A program made the translations under genes and the position numbers. Under the pieces are notes generated by a model. It did no database searches. It saw only the letters and a program-made list of their open reading frames with translations, and was not told where the DNA came from. Below are positions 12,447-25,299 of a stretch of 64,000 bases of DNA, piece after piece (the stretch's first letter is position 1; each line of letters opens with the position of its first letter). Source of the stretch: Lytechinus variegatus (lineage: Eukaryota > Echinodermata > Echinoidea > Temnopleuroida > Toxopneustidae). The DNA lies in the NCBI RefSeq assembly GCF_018143015.1, contig NC_054743.1, positions 39,822,922-39,886,921 on the forward strand, written 5' to 3'.

Positions 12447-12590
12447 GTTTCAGGAACGTGCGGATTGGAATAAGAAGGCAAGCGGACAGTTTCAGGAACG
12501 TGCGGATTGGAATAAGAAGGCAAGCGGACTGTTTCAGGAACGTTCGGACTGGAATAGGAAGGCAAGAGGAGTGATTCAGGAATGTGTGGA
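12447..12590. repeat. 42-bp tandem repeat, about 3.4 copies
   Basis: Units start at 12447, 12489, 12531 and about 12573. The core is TTTCAGGAACGTGCGGATTG followed by GAATAAGAAGGCAAGCGGA. The period is 14 codons and both strands stay open, so it reads as a peptide repeat (FQERADWNKKASG on plus, HVPETVRLPSYSN on minus). I do not call it a gene. Confidence 0.8.
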
Positions 12591-12867
12591 TCCATTGCTA
12601 ATCCCGACCTTTCGTTTGAGGACGCGGACGCTAATTTACAACGGTAGTTGATTTTGGAAGAGACTTTTTGGGCCCGTCGTAAAACTCTAGCCGGCAATGC
12701 AAATTGAGTGACATGAGATTTTTTTTTCGTTTCGCGTCTGCGACGGAAACGTTCAATATGCGTTTCGTGTGCAAAATTCTGGTTGCTACTATGGTAACAG
12801 CGATATATCCGATTGAGGACGACTTTCCAAAGCCACATTTGATTCCTCCTAGAGCTCGAGAGGCCGC

Positions 12868-13166
12868 CGGGGGGCCCACTTCCATTGATTAGTGGATACC
12901 AAGAGCAACCACGCGTAAAAGGGGACAGAGTGGGCAAGTACATTACGTATAGACCTATGTAGCGTTATAAGGGTGTCAAAACGATGTTTAAAATGCTGAA
13001 AAAGGGATACTGACATATCCAATACTTGTAGGGTGTCACAATCCAAATACTAATTAAGAGATGCATTTTCATAATATGAAAAAGACTTACTTCCATTGTT
13101 TAGGGTGCTTTTCGAAACTCCATTGTCGCGCATGGTATCCACTCATCAATGGAAGTGGTCCCCCGG
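12868..13166. repeat. Inverted repeat with about 34-bp arms
   Basis: The arms at 12868-12901 and 13133-13166 share CCACTTCCATTGATNAGTGG and GATACC, separated by about 230 bp. CTTCCATTGTTTAG at 13090 is a third, partial copy. Confidence 0.65.
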
Positions 13167-13169
13167 AAT

Positions 13170-13980
13170 TTGAATCTAATCCCCATTTCTGGGGAATGTA
13201 AAACATAATGCCCATTACATCGTGTGCTATAGAGGCATATCGTTTGTGAAGAAGGCGTACACAATAGAACAAAGAAACCCGTTAGCTCAAACCATGGACC
13301 CTATAGGGTCTGTGCTTAAACGTATTGTACATGTATATGCTGTGTACAGAAATGGTTTTGGCTAGAGAGGTTGATCTGACCCATGAAATCAATTGCCAGT
13401 GATCCACCAATAATCCACATTAAATGCAATATCGATTCGATGGAGTGTAATGATCTATATCTAAGCGTTCATTCAGTAGTTTTTCCTCATTCAATATGTA
13501 CTCGATCTGTTTGAAAAACCACTTTCTTATCCATGTCATAATCTATTTTAGGTCCTACATTTCGAATATCTCCAGCCATCAGTCATAATATACATGTATG
13601 TATAGTGCGGGTGTCGCGGGAAAGGATTTTGCACACGAAAAGCAGATCTGTAGGGCCTGTAACCCCCCTGTAACACAAAGTTTAGAATTGATCGTACAGC
13701 AGTTTTCTACGTTTGATTCTATTGACTATAATGTACAATCAATCTTAAAATCAAGTGTATGATTAAGCGATAACTTTTGTGTAAGGGGACCCCAAAATTC
13801 GCGTCGGTGAAGATTGCGAAAGGTCCCAATTATGTATGGAACGAGTACACAAATAGCAAAAGCCATTTGAAGTCAGTGCGCTTGATAGGGCAACGGGATG
13901 ATACAAGTAACGAGTACGGGGTCAAGGGGCCTAATTATTGTATCACTAAAAAAACATGAGGAATTAAAATTTCAAGCAGT
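13170..13980. other. No gene seen
   Basis: Non-coding sequence with no recognised repeat or coding pattern. Confidence 0.4.
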
Positions 13981-13984
13981 GTTT

Positions 13985-16720
13985 TAAACATATTACGCGA
14001 GCGCAAAGCACGAGCAGATTTTTTTTTTTTTTTTTTTTGGGGGGGGGGTTACAGACTTGAAGGAGGTATATTTCAAGCACTTTCTACTGATCAGAAAAGT
14101 GGACTTTTCAAATATTTCTTGCAATAGTTAAGCTGGCAATGATGCTAGCAGATTATTTCGTTCTGTACTGAACATAAAAAGAAGTTTCATGCAACGTTTG
14201 ATTTAACTAGAGTATTTTAATGTATTCGACTGAAAAAAGGACCACATAGGCAGCGCTTGACTTTACGAATAGGACAAATATCATAACAAAATTAATAATA
14301 CAGGTATAGATTTCAAACTAAAATTCAAGTTAAAAAATTAATATTTCTATTGCATTTTAAGCACTTTGTTTGATCATGAATGAGATGCCATTAATAAGAA
14401 ATAATAATAAACATGATAAATATCGCTTTTGTCAGAACGGCTCAAAACGATTTACAGCATATTATTACCCCAGTCAATTATTTTTTTTACCCCAGGATTC
14501 ATTTCAACCCAGCGTGAAAAGTGCACAATTTCCACACCCTGTGAAGCATTCCTTGCATTCATCGCAGCCTCAAAATGGCGCTGGCAAATTCAAGCATACA
14601 ATAACTTTCGCATCCAACTTGGTACCCATTTAGCACCTGGGTCGAGAATGGCAAGGTATGCAATACACCTTTCCAAAGGACGGTATATAGACCGCGGTGG
14701 GAATCGAACACACGACTCTCCGTTTACAATGCGGGAGTCAGAACCACTACACCACGACTCCAAAAAAGGCCTTCCTGAAAAAGTCGTGCACAGAACATGT
14801 TTCTCACAAACATAAAATATGAGCGCGAAGCGCGAACTTCTTTCAAACATCAAGGACGAAAAAGAAAAGACCTAAGTATTTTTCATAAAAATGAACAGCG
14901 TGCACAATTTTCTTAATTAAACTATTGAAAGTATGAAGAGCGAAATGAACCATTAATTTTTACAATTGACCTAGCTGAAACGCTGATATTCTCCCAGTCT
15001 GTCAATTTCTTCACTCTTCTTCCTCTTTTCCACTCTTATTTGGTTATTCAAGTTTTCCTTTTTACGCAGCCAATAGGGCGCAGCGATCGCATTCGGCCTC
15101 CTGGAATTGCCCATTTACATTTTCTTTTTTTAGTCTATATCTTAATTGGTACAAGAGGAGGCAAAGGCGATTAGGCACTGGATTCACAATTTCGTCCAAA
15201 AATTAAAACTGATATTTCTAATATTACACACTCATAATCTCGGCCAATTATTTTCTGCTCATTATCGCGATCTCCTTTGTTTGTTCCCATTTCTTTTGTA
15301 TTATCTCTTTAATACTGGGAGGAGTAAGCCTGCAGCAGGGAGAGGAGGGCCGTATCAGTACGGCATTCCTCCCCCTTTGTTTTTCTTTTCCACCATATCA
15401 TTTTTTAAGTTTCCCTTTCCATTTCACTTATATTTCTTCTGTTTGTAATTTTTTTAAAGGGGAAGCAAGACCACCTCGCCCCTTGGTCCTCTTGTGCCTG
15501 TCGAATGCAATTTGCATCCTAACTTCCCGTTTTTTCCTCTTTTGTAATATATGTATTAATTTGTTGAAAAATTATTAGAAGTAATGTTATAAAGGGAGCC
15601 TCGACTTTGGTATGAACATATGCAGTCTTTTAAAAGTTACCTTAGATCCGAGATAATTTATTGTCATGTATAAAAATGCACAAAATCTGCTTTTAAAAAG
15701 TGAATACTACATTACACCGACAAACACAATTGCTTTTTATTAGCCTACATATTTCAACAATCAAATACATGTAATGTGAGCGCGAAGCGCGAGCTGAACA
15801 TTGTTTACATTCTCACCTAAACACAGGGCATTTTAAGCACCTTTTAAAATCACGAACAGGATAGGGGTATATGACTATACACTTGATGTGAGCGCGAAGC
15901 GCGAGCCGAAACGAAATTCGACATCTTACGTTTTGTAAATCAAAAAAAGGATGGATAGTTGGATAAATGGATAACATTCCTACATTAATAATTTGATAAT
16001 CTGATCTCAAACTGGAGCAAGATTCGTATCTAAATAAACATGCGTGCGTGTGTTTAGATTCAAACCTAGAATCTGGATATTCTAATTACATTCTTTATTA
16101 TAATATCAATAATAAGAGCGCGATGCGTGAGCTAAAGATATTTGATTTTCCGATCTAAAAAAAATAATCTAAGCGCAATTACGAATTGGATATGTATCGC
16201 GCTTAATAATTGATGCGAGTGCAAAGCGCAAGTTGATATTTTTATCAATACACATATTTGAGTTGCGACCTGCACATTTTAAGGACTTTTTTTTGTCGAG
16301 ATGAAACTTGTCGATATTCCGTTCTGAAAAAACGGACAATGATTATTAGGAAATCATGAAAATATTATTTTACTTATTAATCTAATAAGCCCAATGAGGA
16401 CGCGAAATTGATATCAAGGTCAGTGTAATAATGAATAAGATGCATGGGTTAATATACCTTTAACAAAAATAATGCGAGCGCAAATTGCGAGCAGAAAATT
16501 TTGATAAACTGTCATGAAAGAGGAATTTAAAATAATTTGTTACAATATTGATATAGGTATACATAACTTCCCAATCAAAATGCAAGTGCGCAGCTTTAGC
16601 TGATACTATTCAGAATCAGACTAGCTTAAAAAGGGATATTTTTCAAAAAAAAGTTATGGAATACACACAGAAAATATTTACTTGACGAATCAAATAATGC
16701 TAGTGCGCAGCGCGAGCGGA
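13985..16720. repeat. Stretch with scattered GCGCGAAGCGCGAGC palindromes
   Basis: The word, intact or decayed, occurs near 13997, 14822, 15780, 15892, 16113, 16215, 16473 and 16700, in AT-rich spacer with recurring phrases (TAATGCGAGCGC, AAAATTTTGATA). It looks like an old expanded internal repeat of the hAT-like family defined at 27491-28930, in the opposite orientation. A T-run/G-run junction lies at 14019-14048, and a SINE lies inside. Confidence 0.55.
14440..14766 (-). mobile_element. tRNA-derived SINE
   Basis: Read on the minus strand, GGAGTCGTGGTGTAGTGG begins a tRNA-like head with an A-box-like TGGTGTAGTGG and B box GTTCGATTCCC, ending near 14690. A body follows, and then a 3' region with TGGGGTAAT...CTGTAAATCG, which is shared with the SINE tail at 36030-36300. 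The acceptor stem does not pair well, so this is not a functional tRNA. Confidence 0.7.
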
Positions 16721-16884
16721 AAATGTTGATATTTAGACCATAAAATATAGTCATTTTACAGAAAACTATAAAATATATTTGTAAATAAAAAAAAAATAAA
16801 AACGCAGTGTCCGAGAAATATATTGTATATTTACTTCACAACTTGATATTTTAAGCTCAATATAAGCCTATTGAGCAAGCTATG

Positions 16885-18035
16885 TATCTCATAGATTTAT
16901 TTATTTATTTCACATCTTTATCCAGAGTAGCCTGTTCAGCTTTATACAAACAAATATATGTTAAATTACACAATATATACAATTAAAATATTCATTAAAA
17001 ATCGCCTGTCTTCCACAGGGCTCTGCATAAATACCAAAAAACATATAATTCATAACATAAAGAAAACATAAGTAAAGAAAACATATATACACATCAAAAT
17101 AAGATTTGGAATGTGAAAGTAAAAGGACATTGTAAGATAGTAAGAAAGAGATAGAGAGAGAGAGAGATGGGGCAGAGGTAAACAGAGAGAGAGAGAGAGG
17201 CAGAGAGGTGGAGAGAGAGAGAGGGAAGAAAATGTGAGAGAGGGAGAGAAAGAGAGGGAGAGGGAGAGAGTTCAGGAGCAAAGGTAATTACGTAATATTT
17301 GACCAGTCAGGCATATTCTTATGAATAGCATAAAATAGCATAGGATAAAAACCAAATCGAGGAAGTGATCATGCATTTCTAATAAAACACAATACATGTA
17401 GCATGTGCTGTAAGTATGAGAAGTGATGTCATATTCTTATCTGTGATTCCATTATATCATTTTAGGAGTAATTTAAAGGAGGCTGGCCGCTTTTCTAGTC
17501 GCGTAGCGTCCGGATGGTTGTTCCACTTTGTGGCCCCTGAATAAAGGAAATAATTTTGATAAAAAGAGGTGGAACATTTTGGGAGTCTCAAAATCAGTTT
17601 ATTTGATCGTCTAGAGTTCCTCATTAGTACGGTGTCTAGAAGTACAATTCTACGTGGAAGTATAGGTGGGGCAAGTTCATGAATTATTTTAAACATTGTG
17701 CAGCAGGCAGATTTCCAAAAGAGTTTGTCCAATGTTGGCCAAGATAATTTATTAAATACTTCATTGGACGGGGTTTCCCAAGTTAAGTGTGAAATTAAGT
17801 ATGCTGCCCTTTTATGTAGGCGATTAAGGATATCGTAATTGACATCACTTCTCCCTGTCCACACATTGCAACAAGAGAGAATATGGGGCACTATATTCCC
17901 CTGTAAATCTGTGACAATTGTTCAGCGGAGAAGGTAGATCTCAGTCTCCTCAAAATACCCAACTTTTGCTTAACATCTTTTGCAACTTTGTTTGTATGAC
18001 TCCTAAAATCTAGATATGAGTCAATGATAGATTAG
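16885..18035 (-). pseudogene. Non-LTR retrotransposon fragment, RT C-terminal part
   Basis: The minus strand reads the end of a LINE reverse transcriptase: YLDFRSHTNKVAKDVKQKLG, then a frameshift at about 17890 and LQKRA-type text (LNRLHKRAAYLISHL) in 17457-17891. The 3' end is at 16885-16910, with a repeated ATTT (AAATAAATAAAT on the minus strand). CR1/Jockey-like by the order of motifs. It is truncated at 5' and frameshifted, so dead. Confidence 0.75.
17140..17280. repeat. GA-rich microsatellite
   Basis: Imperfect AG dinucleotides interrupted by GGG and CAG, within the LINE 3' region. Confidence 0.85.
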
Positions 18036-18260
18036 GCAATGCGAGCACAAAGCGAGCGAAAATTCAAAAATAGTGACATGAAATCCCCCCATCATCGTAT
18101 TTTATTCATTCATCTTTCTCCTCTAATTTTTCCCCTTCATTTTCTCTTCCTTTTCCTCTCTTTCCATTTTTTCTTGTTTGCTCGTTCCAAAAAGTGGGGA
18201 GGGGGGCATTTGATATCAAATGCCCCTCCTTCCAAAGAGTGAGGGGACACGTCTCCCTGT
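18036..18260. repeat. Edge of palindrome-family element with pyrimidine tract
   Basis: GCGAGCACAAAGCGAGC at 18040, then a C/T tract (18110-18180) and GGGGAGGGGGGCATTTGATATC with an inverted copy just after. The same order, in mirror, marks the end of the element at 27491. Confidence 0.45.
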
Positions 18261-18269
18261 CCCACTGGG

Positions 18270-19300
18270 ATTTCCACCAATGTATGCAATTTGATTTGAA
18301 GTAAAAGAAAATTCTATATAGCCTTTGTAGTCGAAAAACTGTTTAAAAATAGCGCACTTTCATGACGAATTACTTCATTCTCGCCTGCTCCTAAATCGGA
18401 TTTAATAACAAAATCAAGGTTTCGTAAAAAAAACGCTACCCAAACTCTAAATAACACCCCTAAATTCATAAAAAAATATATGAACGATAATTTTCTTGGA
18501 GTATTCGCAACTATTGTATTCCGAAATTGCATTTGCTTCAACGTTTTTTTCCGCTCAAAAGAAGTCATAATTGAGAGGAACTGGTGTGGTTTATGACGCC
18601 AGATAAATACAATTTCTCAAGATGCCAAGGTAGTACCTATCGGATTATTGATATGTACGCCCACAACTTAACCTTGGCCAAAAAGTGCATATACTCTCAC
18701 TTGTTTGTATCTAAAGCATGATGTGTTCAACATTATGCGTATTTCTTATATTTGTAATGCATTTTTACCTTAAATGACCTTTGACTGACGTATGCGTAAT
18801 TTAAATACTCAGTGATCTACCATTTGCATTTCATTTTCATTAGCTTCTTTCTAGCCGTAGCTGTCGTTATATTGAATGTTTTGTCTTCTACAATGTCTCC
18901 TGCTGCCAATGTTATCTCTTAAATTTTTATCTGTTAACATTTTGTCCTAGTCTGTGAGGAGCTCACAATATGCATGTACAAGCAGTGCTTCCGAGCTGGA
19001 ACCTCCATTTTCTTAACTTATAAATCCTAAGCATACTTTGTGGTTTTTTTTTACATTTTTTTTTCTAAGGTGATTCTATAAGGCCTTTGTATAAGACTTT
19101 GCAGGAGAAGAAGAATTAGTGAGAAAGAGAAGGAGGATAATGACTAAAAAAGAAGCTGGATAATAGCAATAATTATAATAAAGAAAAAAAAGAAGAAAAA
19201 GAAGAAGAATAAAAAGACAAAAAGAAGAAGAAAAAGAAGAAAAGGGGGAAAAAAGAAACGGAAATAAAAGCAGATGAAAGAGATGAAAGAGCAGATAAAA
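18270..19300. other. No gene seen
   Basis: Non-coding; a GAA-rich purine tract lies at 19105-19260. Confidence 0.4.
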
Positions 19301-19309
19301 AATATGAAA

Positions 19310-19500
19310 TTGTATTTATTTATTGATTTATTTATTTCATTTCCAGGCAAGAAAACATGACAGCAATATAAACATTACAAAAGGAATGTAAAATTGAGCA
19401 CCAGCCAATGCCTGGGGATCACCTAAAAGAATTGAAAATTCTGTCGAGAGGTTCTCCACATTGGCTGGTCTCTACATGGAATAACACAAAATAACAATAA
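19310..19500 (-). repeat. LINE 3' end fragment
   Basis: On the minus strand it ends in GGAAATGAAATAAATAAATC, the same kind of 3' end as at 16885. An inverted CCAGCCAATG...CATTGGCTGG pair lies at 19402-19470. Confidence 0.45.
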
Positions 19501-20390
19501 ATTCAAACATGTAATTACAATACTTCTATATAAATAAACCTTCATCGTAATATGAATGGAAAGAAAACAAGGTAATCAAATTAATACTAAAAAAAAATAA
19601 TAAAAATAAAATAAAAAATAAATAAATAAAACGCAGATTTGGTCAAATCAGAAATTAGTCATTTAGCAAATTAGAGACAGAGATGGTAGGTCAATTTATT
19701 GAATTTTGACAGTCTGATTGTAATGAATTCCAATCTAATAACTTTATTTAGCAAAAACCAAAACAAAACAAAATCTAAACATGCCAGTCAATTTAATTGA
19801 GTTTATGTAACTCGGATGGATGAGAAGGCAGGGGCATGATAAAATCATAGTCAGAATAATTAAAATTTATTTTTTTAATTTAAATTGCAAGTAAAATTCA
19901 GTTTTGTTTAAAAGATATTTTTAAATTTATATTAAACATCTCATCGAGTGTCGGTGAATATAATTTGGAGAAAAGTTGGCTTGTGTATTAACTTCATATC
20001 ATTAAGGCGAATATACCAGCATGACTGTCGACTTCTTTATCAAAAGTTCTTCAACCATTAGGGAAATCAAAACCTAAAACAAACAAAAACAATAAAGATA
20101 TTGTCAACAGAATGATTTACTCTACTGGATACATTGCTATTTCCAGAAAAATCCAGCTCACAGATATTTGAATAACGGGAAGAGAAGGAGCGGGGGCGTA
20201 AGGCGTAATTTTATTGGATCTCATCTAAAGTACGTATCAAAATCCCTTCAAACAGTAACGTAATATAGGGGAGTAGAAACGTGAAACTAAAAATGAATGA
20301 TGTATATTTTCAACAAAATGACTTTCTCTGCTAGATAAATGGTGTATCTTGACAATTACTATTTCCTAAATAATCACATTCACACAATGT
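19500..20390. other. No gene seen
   Basis: AT-rich sequence with A-rich simple repeats around 19585-19635. Confidence 0.4.
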
Positions 20391-20394
20391 AACT

Positions 20395-21330
20395 ACGGGG
20401 TGGGGGCATGGGGGACACGTGCCCCCCAATCGGCTGGCCAAAGGAAAAAAAAACAGGGGAAAAGGAGAAAAAGAGGGAGAAAGGCAGAGAAACGTAGTGG
20501 GAAAGAATAAATTACTGTTCATCATAGTTATAATTATGTTATACTATATAAGAAACATTGTTTTTCATGACTTTATGAAACATAATTTGCTCAGGGCCTA
20601 TTGTTCCTGATGCACGCATATACATTATGATCATGTTGTACTAAAACTTCCGGTTTCAACTATGTACACCATATATATTCTTCACACTTCGAGTTATCAA
20701 GTTGTTTTATATAGCGACATAAGCTTCTTTTTCGTGACTACTTAAAGTGATTGCCCAATTTTAAGGTCTTAATATATAACATTTGCTATCCGTGCTTCCG
20801 TTCACATTAGTCATGTTAGTAGATTGGTGATATTCGTCTGCCCTTCATGAATTCCTAAAATCAGTCCTTAAAATTTCCCCTTTTTTATCTGAATATCAAC
20901 AATTTTCAGCTCGCGCTTCGCACTCGTATCATTTGGTTAGTGACATACTTATAGTTTTAGTGAATTCCTACAAGCAAGACTTAGAATGCCTCTCTTCATA
21001 TTTGAATTTCCAAAATTTTCAGCTCGCGCTTCGCGCTCGCAATATTTGATTGGTGAGATGCGTATATTAATCATGATTACTATGACTACAAGTGCTTCAT
21101 GTGTTTAGATATAATTCTAACAAAATCAGCAAGCGCTTGGCACTCGCATTGTATGACCTTGGTGAAAAATGTATACTCTTAATGGATTTCTAAAATATAG
21201 TCCTTAAATGTCCCTGTTTGGGGTTAGTCTATACAAAAATTTCAGCTTTGCGCTCAAAATGACAATAAACATATATAGCGCATATCACAGTGATAAAATC
21301 ACGTATCTACGCGCTATGCGTCTCCATGTT
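20395..21330 (+). mobile_element. Second, decayed copy of the hAT-like palindrome element
   Basis: GGGGGCATGGGGGACACGTG and the following purine tract (20445-20510), then TTTGCTCAGGGCCTA and palindrome units at 20909, 21020, 21126 and 21243, appear in the same order as in 27491-28930. Neither terminus is intact. GATT(T)n(G)n at 21470 may mark a separate insertion. Confidence 0.6.
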
Positions 21331-22062
21331 ATTAGATCTCACCTAAAACATGTAAAATGAGGCTTGACATATCAACGTTTAAAACATTTTTGCTGAATAG
21401 GTGCATGGCAGTGACAGAAACAGGAATTAGAGGGCGGGGTAGAAACGAGGTAGGTGAGAGGTAGCGGTGATTTTTTTTTTTTTTTTTGGGGGGGTATCAT
21501 ATCGGGGCAACTTCACAGCTGCCCCTGCCTGGACCCCACTATTTTCTATAGAATCATAAGCATATCAGTGTCTTATGCATTTTCATGAACCAAGTTTAAT
21601 TCTGAACTAATGTTGAGTGATCATAAGACATATCTGACATTATCAAATACTATATCAATACCATATTACTACTTATTCAATACTTTTCTAGGAAGTAAAA
21701 AAGGAAACATATAAGAGTTTACCAATTCCAACTTCATTAGAAAGCATCACTCACTCTTTTTCCAGTTAAACTCCTGCCGTACACTCATCTTATGAGTTTC
21801 TTTTATTCACTACATTACTTATTGTACTCTACTCCCCCATTCTCAGTAAAGTTATGACGTACATATTGTTTTGGTCAAGTACTCAAGGTTGACCACCAGC
21901 TGTACAGTCTTGATCGATTACTATAAAAAAAAAAGGTTCAGTTCTGAACTCCAGTCAGAGTGGTTTCAGATTTGATTGGCTTGAGAGTCACCTTAGACTT
22001 ACTTTGTTCATTTGCCATCAAGCTTCAAGCTTCATTTGCCCCCCCGCCACACACACAATTAA

Positions 22063-22508
22063 AAGGGAGTTCCAGGCTAAAAAGAATAAAATTTGAACAG
22101 ATGAAGAAAAATCAGATAAACAAAACACTGAAAATTTGATATAACTCGGACTAGGAGTAACAAAGTTATAACATTAAAAAAAAGATTTAATGCAATAAAC
22201 ATTTACTGTTGTAACTTATTTTATCACAAGGGAGAAATATTCTTCACACATACATAAAAAAAGAAATGATTATAATAACATCAGAAAAGGGAAAGTGGAA
22301 ATGTGACATCAACAGACTACCTAGTGAATATTTATGACGATGTGCATGTAACTGTTTTCATAAAATATTGCTTAACTTTGCGAATTCAATAGAATTCATT
22401 AACTGTTATTTGCTCAGATTTAAATAAACTTTTTCAGCAATTCGCTCAGTGAATTAAGTTTACTCTTTATTCATTTAGACGGAATTATTTTCAGCCCGTA
22501 GTTCCCCT
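22063..22508. mobile_element. TTAA-flanked foldback, 446 bp
   Basis: TTAA occurs at 22059-22062 and 22509-22512. The ends AAGGGAGTTCCAGGCT and AGCCCGTAGTTCCCCTT are inverted; the arms continue through AATTTGATATAACTCGGA-like blocks and TGTGACATCAACAGACTACC. No coding sequence. Confidence 0.75.
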
Positions 22509-22539
22509 TTAAATACTTTACGGAAATACGAATTAATTA

Positions 22540-23520
22540 GAATTAATTGAAAAGGGTGGAATATATTAGGTGGAATATTTGATATTCATTTCAACATAGA
22601 ATATACTATCATTGAAAAGGTTTGGTCTTTAATCAATACATACAGCAGTTGCATAATACTCGGTAAAGTTGTTATATATTACCACTAGCATGACTAGGTG
22701 ACGTACTGATTGTGGAGAAATTTTTTTAAAAAGAAAATTATCGAACAATACATAGTGAGCCTCAAAAAATGTATAGATATACAATCCTGCACAATAGTTA
22801 AAGCCTAATTAAAGTTTGGTAAAGCGTCAGTAGTGTGAATAAAACTCAGATTCATAGTCTACCAATGATTTGTGTTGATTTCTTTTTATTCTTATAAGTT
22901 ACGTTTTTGATGATTAAATGTATATACATGTCTGTTTAAAACTTGATATCTAATTCGCGAATTTATTTTTCATCTAAATATGTTTTGTGTTGATCACTTG
23001 TATATTTCTATTACTGATTTCGTTGCTCTTTTCTATTTATCTTCAGTACATGTTCGAGTTTCATCTGTTATTTTGACATGGTTTTACTGTGTCCACCTTA
23101 AACATTATGTTAATGTTAAATGTGTTTTATTTGTTGGACCCCACGGAATAAGGCTGTCCCAGTCAAGCTGAATGTGGGCAATCCACCGTATTTGATTTTA
23201 ATAGTCATCGAATGGATTTTTTACTCATTAGAATTTAAATATGGTATTTTCCAGCCGTTAGGATTTAAATTCAAATCGAACGCCCCCTCTCAGCAATGAA
23301 TTTTATGTTTTTTATTTGGAATAGCGGATAGAGCACTTACTTTACATATTTACTAATTTGATATTAGAAAGCTACATTTACTGACAAACATCATGTCTTA
23401 AAATTCTCAGCCCATTTCATGATTGCGAAGGTATTTCATATAACTAAATATATGCAGATATTTTCAATTTAATTGGGCACCAAATTGAATTGTAATTTTA
23501 TGTGAAATCTGTGAATTTAT
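22540..23520. other. No gene; possible LINE 3' remnant at 22980-23200
   Basis: GGACCCCACGGAATAAGGCTG on the plus strand resembles the 3' text of the LINE at 23526 (GGACCCCATTGGAAATAAGC). Otherwise AT-rich. Confidence 0.35.
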
Positions 23521-23525
23521 CGAAT

Positions 23526-25260
23526 AGATTGATTGATTGATTTTATTCGTCAAGAATATCACAGGAGATTACAATGAAATTGAAGAATGCCTTGACAGGA
23601 TATCCCATGAAAGCCGAAAGGCTTATTTCCAATGGGGTCCTATAGTTAGTATAAAACATTAACATATTGTAACAAAAAGTATAAACTACAACAAGTACTG
23701 GAATATTGTAAAAAAATAAAAGATAAAATAAGATACATACATACATATCCATCAGTCAAATAATTTGCAAACATCTGAAGCAAACAATGATCTTCCTTAT
23801 ATGTGAAACGAGATTATATTTTAACATACCCTAATGTTTACATTATCTACAATACTAGAAACCAACTGTATAAAATGTGTTATTTTTACTGGTAATGTTG
23901 TTCTCGAGCAGCTTCCAGTTTGAGGCGCTTCTTTAATGCACTCTTGAATTGAGGAAAAAAAATTAATAGCTTTCACTTTATCAGGAAGAGCATTCCAAGA
24001 TTGGATGTCATTAAAATAAAAGGTGTTCCAATATGTCCTTCACGTTGGTAATATGAAATTAAAATTACAGCTATTTCGAGTACCGTACCTATGGATATTT
24101 GATACACTGGCGAAATTATTTGCTATATAATGATCTAATTTATCCGAATATAATATTTTATGCACGTGGTGTAATACTAATTGTTGCGACCTGTGATCTA
24201 CATGAAGCAATCCTGCCTTTTCAAGTTCATTATATCCGACATGATCTTGGTCCTAAAACATTTATGTATCTAACAATTTTATTTTGAATTATTCTTAGCT
24301 TTTTCTTATCCGTAACACCCAGACTACCGTACCAAGCCGCATTAGCATAGTCGAATAAACATTATATTAAAGCAAAGCATAAAATACGTCTAGACTTCAT
24401 GTTCAAACATGTTTGATATATATACAAAAAATTCAAGCGTGAATTTGCCTTTTTGGCGATTGAGTCTACCAAACCCGTCCATGATAAGTTACTTGTTAAA
24501 TTAATTCCCAAATATTTTACTGAACCTTTTCTGTCAATTACCTGATTATTATATGAAACCTTGAAATCGTGTGTATATCTAAACTTTCGTTTCGAAGAAA
24601 ATAAAATGCTTTCCGTTTTCCCAACGGGTAAACTAAGCTTGTTGTCAGACATCCATTCGATTCAATTTTATCAATTATCTTGTGATTTGTATCTGAATAT
24701 AGCAAGACACTATCATCAGCATATAAAATTAATTTAGATTCGTTAATACAAGTTCACATATCATTGATGTAAGACATAAAAAGAATGGGGCCTGAAATGC
24801 TTCCTTGGGACTCAGCATTTAATAGGCAGTGAATCAGAAAGAACCATCTGCAGGGTAACTACTTGATGACGGTTAGACAAATAATTATGATCTAAACCAT
24901 GTCACACATGCAGAGTCTTAACCCATCACTTCCAATTTCTTTAAAAGTATATTATGATTTACAGTATCAAAGGCTTTTTGTAAGCCTAAGAGAACTATTC
25001 CAACCATGCGCCCATGTGAAATTTCATTCCTGACAAAATCTGTTAAATGTAAACATTAAACAAGTTTCAGTAGAATATCCGTTACAAAAAGCCAGACTGA
25101 AATTTATACATCAGATTGGTTTCTTGAAAGTATTTCTCCACTTGAGCATGAACAGATTTTTTTCCAAAATTTTCGACACTACAAATAAAAAACAATTGTA
25201 GTTTACATAAATCACACCCTTTTTGGAGCACATGGATCGACATGATCTAGTAATGATATT
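23526..25260 (-). pseudogene. Degraded non-LTR retrotransposon with RT motifs
   Basis: The minus strand shows LQKAFDTVNHNILLKKLE (about 24940-24995), the catalytic YADDSVLL (24700-24723) and then a C-terminal segment open at 24362-24652 with VKYLGINLTSNLSW and KKANSRLNFLY. The 3' end has GGACCCCATTGGAAATAAGC and a repeated ATCA tail (23527-23540). Stops and frameshifts break the frame, and the Asp of the usual LDLQKAFD is replaced by Gly. CR1/Jockey-like; inactive. Confidence 0.75.
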
Positions 25261-25299
25261 GAATAGTGACATTCAGTTTTGGGGGATTTATCAAACCTA

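Noticed and set aside
12404..12943. 179-codon minus-strand frame as a protein gene
   Set aside because: Its C-terminal third is the 42-bp tandem repeat, and it overlaps repeat-rich DNA with an inverted repeat; openness follows from the 14-codon period.
14690..14766. tRNA-Thr gene
   Set aside because: Anticodon-like TGT is visible, but the acceptor stem does not pair and a SINE body follows.
13985..16720. CRISPR-like array from regularly spaced palindromes
   Set aside because: Spacers are related to each other, no cas genes, eukaryotic context; it is a transposon-internal tandem repeat.
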